This document shows positions 60,481-64,000 of a DNA stretch of 64,000 nt, one piece after another. The DNA lies in assembly GCF_900101615.1 (NCBI RefSeq), contig NZ_FMZX01000005.1:62001-126000 (forward strand), given 5' to 3'. The position numbers were made by a program, and so were the translations under genes. Every line of letters starts with the position of its first letter. The first letter of the stretch is position 1. The notes under the pieces are model-generated. The model saw only the letters and a program-made list of their open reading frames with translations. It searched no databases and was not told the DNA's origin. Origin of the DNA: Belnapia rosea (GTDB lineage Bacteria; Pseudomonadota; Alphaproteobacteria; Acetobacterales; Acetobacteraceae).

Positions 60481-62145
60481 ATGCCGATGCAGGGCAATCC
60501 CCCGACCCAGGCGCTGCTGGACCGCTGTGCCACGGCCCTCGATTCACTCGAAGGGCTGCAATCGGCGGCGAAGGCGGCGCTCGCCGCCCGGCTGCTGCGC
60601 AACGGGCGCGCCGATGGCGCGGCGCTGGAGCGCGAGCAGCTGGCCGCGCATGGCTATGCCTGGCTGGCGACCTATGCGACGGCGCTCGGCGCCCTGCTGG
60701 CGCGGGCGCGGCGGCTCGAGGCCGGGGGCGTGCTGTCGCCGCTCGAGCGCCTGGTTCTGGAGGCCGGGTTCAGCGAGTACCTGGCGCAGGTCGCCGGCGG
60801 CATCGCCATGTCGCAGAACGAGATCGTCCGGCTCGAGGAGCTCGGCCTGCCGGAGGCCGATCTCGCCCGCTTCCTCGAGGCGCCGGCGGTGCAGGCGCTG
60901 CGGCGGGTGTCGCAGTCCGGATTGCGGGCGGAGATCGCGGCGGCGATCGGCCGCGGCGACGAGCCGCATGAGGCGCTGGGCGACGACATGCTGGACATGA
61001 TCCGCGACCAGTTCCGCCGCTTCGCTGCCGAGGCGGTCGCGCCGGAGGCCGCCCGTATCCACCGCGAGGACGCGCTGATCCCGATGTCGCTGCTCGCCAG
61101 CATGGCGGAGCTCGGCGTCTTCGGCATCACCATCCCCGAGGAGCGCGGCGGCCAGGGCCTCGGCAAGGTCGCCATGTGCGTGGTGACGGAGGAGCTGTCG
61201 CGCGCCTCGCTGGCCGTCGGCTCGCTCGCCACCCGCTCCGAGATCGCGGCCGAGCTCATCGCGCAGAACGGCACCGAGGCGCAGAAGGCCGCCTTCCTGC
61301 CCGGGATCGCCAGCGGCGCCATCATCCCGACCGCCGTCTTCACCGAGCCGAACACCGGCTCCGACCTGGCCTCGGTCCGCACGCGCGCGGTGCCGGAGGA
61401 TGGCGTCTACCGGGTCACCGGCGGCAAGACCTGGATCACCCATGCCGCCCGCGCCGACCTGATGACGGTGCTGGTCCGCACCGGGGCGCCGGAGGAGGGT
61501 CATCGCGGCCTCTCCATCCTGCTGGCCGGCAAGCCGCGCGGGACGGAGGAAGACCCCTTCCCCGCCGCGGGCATGACGGGGGCCGAGATCAAGGTGCTCG
61601 GCTATCGCGGCATGAAGGAATACGAGATCGCCTTCGACGGCTTCATGGTGCCGGAGGACCGGCTGCTGGGCGGCGTCACCGGCCAGGGCTTCCGGCAGCT
61701 GATGGCAACCTTCGAGGCGGCCCGCATCCAGACCGCCGCGCGTGCCGTCGGCGTCGCCTGGAACGCCTATGACCTTGCCCTGCGCTATGCGCGGGAGAGG
61801 ACGCAATTCGGCAAGCCGCTCTTCGCCTTCCCCCGTGTCCACGGCAAGCTGGCGATGATGCTCGTCGAGAACGTCATCGCCCGCGAGCTGACCCTGGCCG
61901 CAGCCCGCCGCAAGGACCAGGGCGGGCGTTGCGACATCGAGGCCGGCATGGCGAAGCTGCTGGCGGCGCGGATCGCCTGGAGCAATGCCGATGCCGCCGT
62001 GCAGATCCATGGCGGCAACGGCTACGCCGAGGAATACGCCGTTAGCCGCGTGCTGGTGGATGCGCGCATCCTGAACATCTTCGAGGGCGCGGCCGAGATC
62101 CAGGCGGGCGTCATCGCGCGCGGCCTGCTGGAGGGGCGGAACTGA
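60481..62145 (+). CDS. mcd: (2S)-methylsuccinyl-CoA dehydrogenase-like acyl-CoA dehydrogenase
   Basis: A 554-residue flavoprotein, longer than ordinary acyl-CoA dehydrogenases (~380). The extra N-terminal ~165 residues (AAHGYAWLATYATALGALLA, FSEYLAQVAGGIAMSQNEIV) match the extension known in methylsuccinyl-CoA dehydrogenase of the ethylmalonyl-CoA pathway. The catalytic part has TAVFTEPNTGSDLASVRTRA, GGKTWITHAARADLMTVLVR, YRGMKEYEIAFDGF, FEAARIQTAARAVGVA, QIHGGNGYAEEYAVSRVLVD and IFEGAAEIQ. It would oxidise methylsuccinyl-CoA to mesaconyl-C1-CoA. It starts 4 nt after the E1 gene and overlaps the CoA-transferase start by 1 nt. Confidence 0.85.
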   Translation: MPMQGNPPTQALLDRCATALDSLEGLQSAAKAALAARLLRNGRADGAALEREQLAAHGYAWLATYATALGALLARARRLEAGGVLSPLERLVLEAGFSEYLAQVAGGIAMSQNEIVRLEELGLPEADLARFLEAPAVQALRRVSQSGLRAEIAAAIGRGDEPHEALGDDMLDMIRDQFRRFAAEAVAPEAARIHREDALIPMSLLASMAELGVFGITIPEERGGQGLGKVAMCVVTEELSRASLAVGSLATRSEIAAELIAQNGTEAQKAAFLPGIASGAIIPTAVFTEPNTGSDLASVRTRAVPEDGVYRVTGGKTWITHAARADLMTVLVRTGAPEEGHRGLSILLAGKPRGTEEDPFPAAGMTGAEIKVLGYRGMKEYEIAFDGFMVPEDRLLGGVTGQGFRQLMATFEAARIQTAARAVGVAWNAYDLALRYARERTQFGKPLFAFPRVHGKLAMMLVENVIARELTLAAARRKDQGGRCDIEAGMAKLLAARIAWSNADAAVQIHGGNGYAEEYAVSRVLVDARILNIFEGAAEIQAGVIARGLLEGRN

Positions 62146-63353
62146 TGGACGCACCGCTCGCCGGCCTTCGCATCGTCGAGGTCTCCGCCTTCATCGCCGC
62201 GCCGATCGGCGGCATGACCCTGGCGCAGCTCGGCGCCGAGGTGATCCGCATCGACCCGCTCGGCGGCAATATCGACTACAACCGCTGGCCACTCGCGCCC
62301 GATGGGCAGAGCCTCTACTGGACCAGCCTCAACAAGGGAAAGCGCTCCGTCGCCCTCGCCCTCGACAGGCCGGAGGGCCAGGCGCTGGTCCGCGACCTGA
62401 TCTGCGCCCCGGGCGCCGAGGCCGGCATCCTGCTGACCAACCTGCCAGCGTCCCGCGGCTGGATGAGCTATGCCGCGCTCGCCGAGCATCGGCCCGACCT
62501 CATCATGCTGCGGCTGACCGGCAATCCGGATGGCTCGGCCGCCGTCGACTATACGGTGAACTGCGCCAGCGGCTTTCCGGTCGCCACCGGTGCGGATACG
62601 CGGCCGGTGAACCATGTGCTGCCGGCCTGGGATGTGGCGGCTGGCCTCTACCTGGGACTGGGCCTGCTCTCCGCGGAACGCGTCCGCGCCCGCACCGGCA
62701 AGGGGCAGGAGGTGACGCTGGCCCTGTCGGACGTGATGGCCGCGACGGTGGCCAATCTCGGCTATGTCGCGGATGTGCAGGTCAATGGCGCGGTAAGGCC
62801 GCCGATGGGCAATGAACTCTACGGCGCCTTCGGGCGGGACTTCGCCACCGCGGATGGGCGCTCGGTGATGCTCGCCGCCATCTCCAACCGGCAGTGGCGC
62901 GCCATCGGCAAGGCGACGGGGCTGGCCGACAAGCTGGCCGCCATCGGCCCCCTGATGGGCGTCGATATCGAGACCGAGGGCGGACGCTTCCAGGCGACCA
63001 GGGCCATCGCCGCCCTGCTCGAGCCCTGGTTCGCCGCCCGCAGCCTGGAGCAGGTGGCGGCCGCCTTCGCCAATAGCGGCGTGCTCTGGGGCCCCTACCA
63101 GGATTTCGGGCAGCTCGTGCGGGAGGACCTGCGCTGCTCACCCGCCAACCCCATCTTCGGCGAGATCGAGCAGCCGGGCATCGGCAGCCTGCTCGCGCCG
63201 CGGGTGCCGCTCTCCTTTGCCCTCAGCGCCGCGCCGCCACCCGCGCCGGCGCCTCGGCTCGGGCAGCACACGGGGGCAGTGCTGCGTGACATCCTGGGCC
63301 TCGACGCAGGCGCAGTCTCCGAGCTCGGGAAGCAGGGGATCCTGCGCCCCTGA
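62145..63353 (+). CDS. mct: Mesaconyl-CoA C1-C4 CoA transferase-like (2-methylfumaryl-CoA isomerase)
   Basis: A 402-residue class III (CaiB/BaiF) CoA transferase. Stretches such as SAFIAAPIGGMTLAQLGAEV, LNKGKRSVAL, DLICAPGAEAG, VDYTVN, VNHVLPAWDVAAGL, GNELYGAFGRDF and ATRAIAALLEPWF follow the Chloroflexus Mct protein closely from memory, more than generic CaiB. Mct moves CoA within mesaconate from C1 to C4. The catalytic Asp should be near DYTVN/LPAWD. The start overlaps the mcd stop (TGATG). No mesaconyl-C4-CoA hydratase or citramalyl-CoA lyase gene is visible in the window. Confidence 0.8.
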   Translation: MDAPLAGLRIVEVSAFIAAPIGGMTLAQLGAEVIRIDPLGGNIDYNRWPLAPDGQSLYWTSLNKGKRSVALALDRPEGQALVRDLICAPGAEAGILLTNLPASRGWMSYAALAEHRPDLIMLRLTGNPDGSAAVDYTVNCASGFPVATGADTRPVNHVLPAWDVAAGLYLGLGLLSAERVRARTGKGQEVTLALSDVMAATVANLGYVADVQVNGAVRPPMGNELYGAFGRDFATADGRSVMLAAISNRQWRAIGKATGLADKLAAIGPLMGVDIETEGGRFQATRAIAALLEPWFAARSLEQVAAAFANSGVLWGPYQDFGQLVREDLRCSPANPIFGEIEQPGIGSLLAPRVPLSFALSAAPPPAPAPRLGQHTGAVLRDILGLDAGAVSELGKQGILRP

Positions 63354-63401
63354 CCGAGGCGCCTACCGGGCACAAGATGGCGCTGCGCCGGACGGGCCGC
63401 G

Positions 63402-63447
63402 GCTGGAGCGGGTTCCGTTCGCACTGGCTCACGGAAGCCGCTCCAGC
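63402..63447. repeat. Long palindrome between convergent genes
   Basis: GCTGGAGCGGGTTCCGT (63402-63418) and ACGGAAGCCGCTCCAGC (63431-63447) are complementary over 17 positions with one mismatch, around a 12 nt loop. It lies between the mct-like gene and the convergent PBP1A gene. There is no T tail. A REP-like element or a two-way terminator are both possible. Confidence 0.65.
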
Positions 63448-63503
63448 GTGTCGCCGGATCGATCCAATACCTGAGAGGCGGGCAGCACCCTCCCCAGCCC
63501 GGC

Positions 63504-64000
63504 TCAGTACAACCCACCCAGCCCCCGATCGAGCCCGACCGCCGTCCCCCGCGACGGATCCTCCTCGGGTGGCCGGGCGGCATTCTCCGTGCCGGGCCGG
63601 AAGGCCTCCATGATGGCCTGGCCATTATCCGCCTGGACCCGCACCAGGGCGACGCCGGGCGGGGCGCGGAAGGGCACGGCCGGGCTGCCGCGCAGCGCCG
63701 CCTCCAGCACGTCATGGAAGATCGGCGCCGCGTTGCTGCCGCCGGTCTCGCCATTGCCGAGCGAGCGCGGCTCGTCGAAGCCCAGCCAGACGGCGATGAC
63801 GATGTCGGGCGTGAAGCCAACGAACCAGTTGTCGACATAGTCATTGGTCGTGCCGGTCTTGCCGGCGATCGGCCGGTTCAGCCCCTTGCCCGCCGCGGTG
63901 CCGGTGCCGCGCGTCACCACGCCGGTCAGCAGGTTGACCATCTGGTAGGCGGCGATCGGGTCGGTGATCTGGCGGCGGCTGTCCACCAGCTCGGGCGGCC
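63504..64000 (-). CDS. mrcA: Penicillin-binding protein 1A, C-terminal part
   Basis: The frame is open to the right edge; only the last ~165 residues are present. They contain the transpeptidase KTG motif (PIAGKTGTTNDYVDNWFVGF), preceded by AYQMVNLLTGVVTRGTG, and the usual ending region AVWLGFDEPRSLG, NAAPIFHDVLEAAL. Class A PBPs polymerise and cross-link peptidoglycan in the periplasm. The SxxK and SxN motifs lie outside the window. The short tail after the domain is Pro/Arg/Gly-rich. Confidence 0.9.
   Translation of the reverse strand, partial: PPELVDSRRQITDPIAAYQMVNLLTGVVTRGTGTAAGKGLNRPIAGKTGTTNDYVDNWFVGFTPDIVIAVWLGFDEPRSLGNGETGGSNAAPIFHDVLEAALRGSPAVPFRAPPGVALVRVQADNGQAIMEAFRPGTENAARPPEEDPSRGTAVGLDRGLGGLY

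Noticed and set aside
1-64000. CRISPR arrays, insertion sequences, prophage genes or tRNA genes
   Set aside because: Scanning by eye found no spaced direct repeats, no transposase or phage protein and no tRNA signature.

Overview
The window looks like chromosomal DNA of a high-GC alphaproteobacterium, most likely Acetobacteraceae/Rhodospirillales (Roseomonas-like). The evidence is strong GC bias at third codon positions, long antisense shadow frames, at least four Bug/TctC-type solute-binding proteins, alphaproteobacterial families (AapJ, IalB, YbaB-RecR behind DnaX, HWE histidine kinase) and palindromic repeats that begin with TAGAGC. The genus is an inference from gene style. No insertion sequence, prophage, CRISPR array or tRNA gene was recognised.

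Layout. 1-1.0 kb: end of an AraC-family regulator and a DUF2000 gene. 1.1-4.1 kb: information-processing block of SRP RNA, dnaX, ybaB/ebfC and recR. 4.2-8.3 kb: glycan-type cluster with a large unknown protein, a DUF4214-WcbI protein and, convergent to it, a DUF4214-like methyltransferase. 8.4-11.9 kb: CsbD stress protein, then an RpiR regulator, class III aminotransferase and AapJ-like binding protein operon. 12.0-17.8 kb: small lipoprotein, CNT nucleoside transporter, RmuC, carbonic anhydrase, PurH and a SYLF lipoprotein. 18 kb: RTX-repeat protein. 18.9-23.3 kb: operon of two degenerate EAL-like proteins, an ABC-2 exporter and a histidine phosphatase. 23.3-26.3 kb: metallophosphatase, HldE-like heptose kinase with an eroded second domain, IalB-like protein.

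26.4-33 kb: catabolic island with four Bug binding proteins, an enolase-superfamily dehydratase and an NAD-dependent sugar epimerase, consistent with uptake and oxidation of sugar acids or other carboxylates. 33-38.8 kb: MATE exporter under an HxlR regulator whose upstream region carries two 13-bp palindromes, then glucokinase, a YdjM-type membrane hydrolase, HD hydrolase, MBL hydrolase and Asp/Glu racemase. 39-47 kb: 3-hydroxyacyl-CoA dehydrogenase, M20 amidohydrolase, AtuA and a separate AtuA C-terminal-type protein, GH1-like glycosidase, SMP-30 lactonase and several small secreted proteins. 47.4-51.5 kb: prfB with a programmed +1 frameshift, and a DUF1800/DUF1501 pair. 52-57.6 kb: multi-PAS HWE histidine kinase, Baeyer-Villiger monooxygenase and LysR regulator.

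The most interesting unit is at 57.7-63.4 kb. A 2-oxoglutarate-dehydrogenase-E1-like gene is followed tightly by a gene resembling (2S)-methylsuccinyl-CoA dehydrogenase (Mcd, ethylmalonyl-CoA pathway) and one resembling mesaconyl-CoA C1-C4 CoA transferase (Mct, Chloroflexus 3-hydroxypropionate bicycle). A LysR gene is divergent from it across a palindrome. Together they could form an unrecognised route from a branched 2-oxo diacid such as 3-methyl-2-oxoglutarate through methylsuccinyl-CoA to mesaconyl-C4-CoA. The window ends inside a penicillin-binding protein 1A gene. Family assignments come from remembered sequence motifs; no database search was run.
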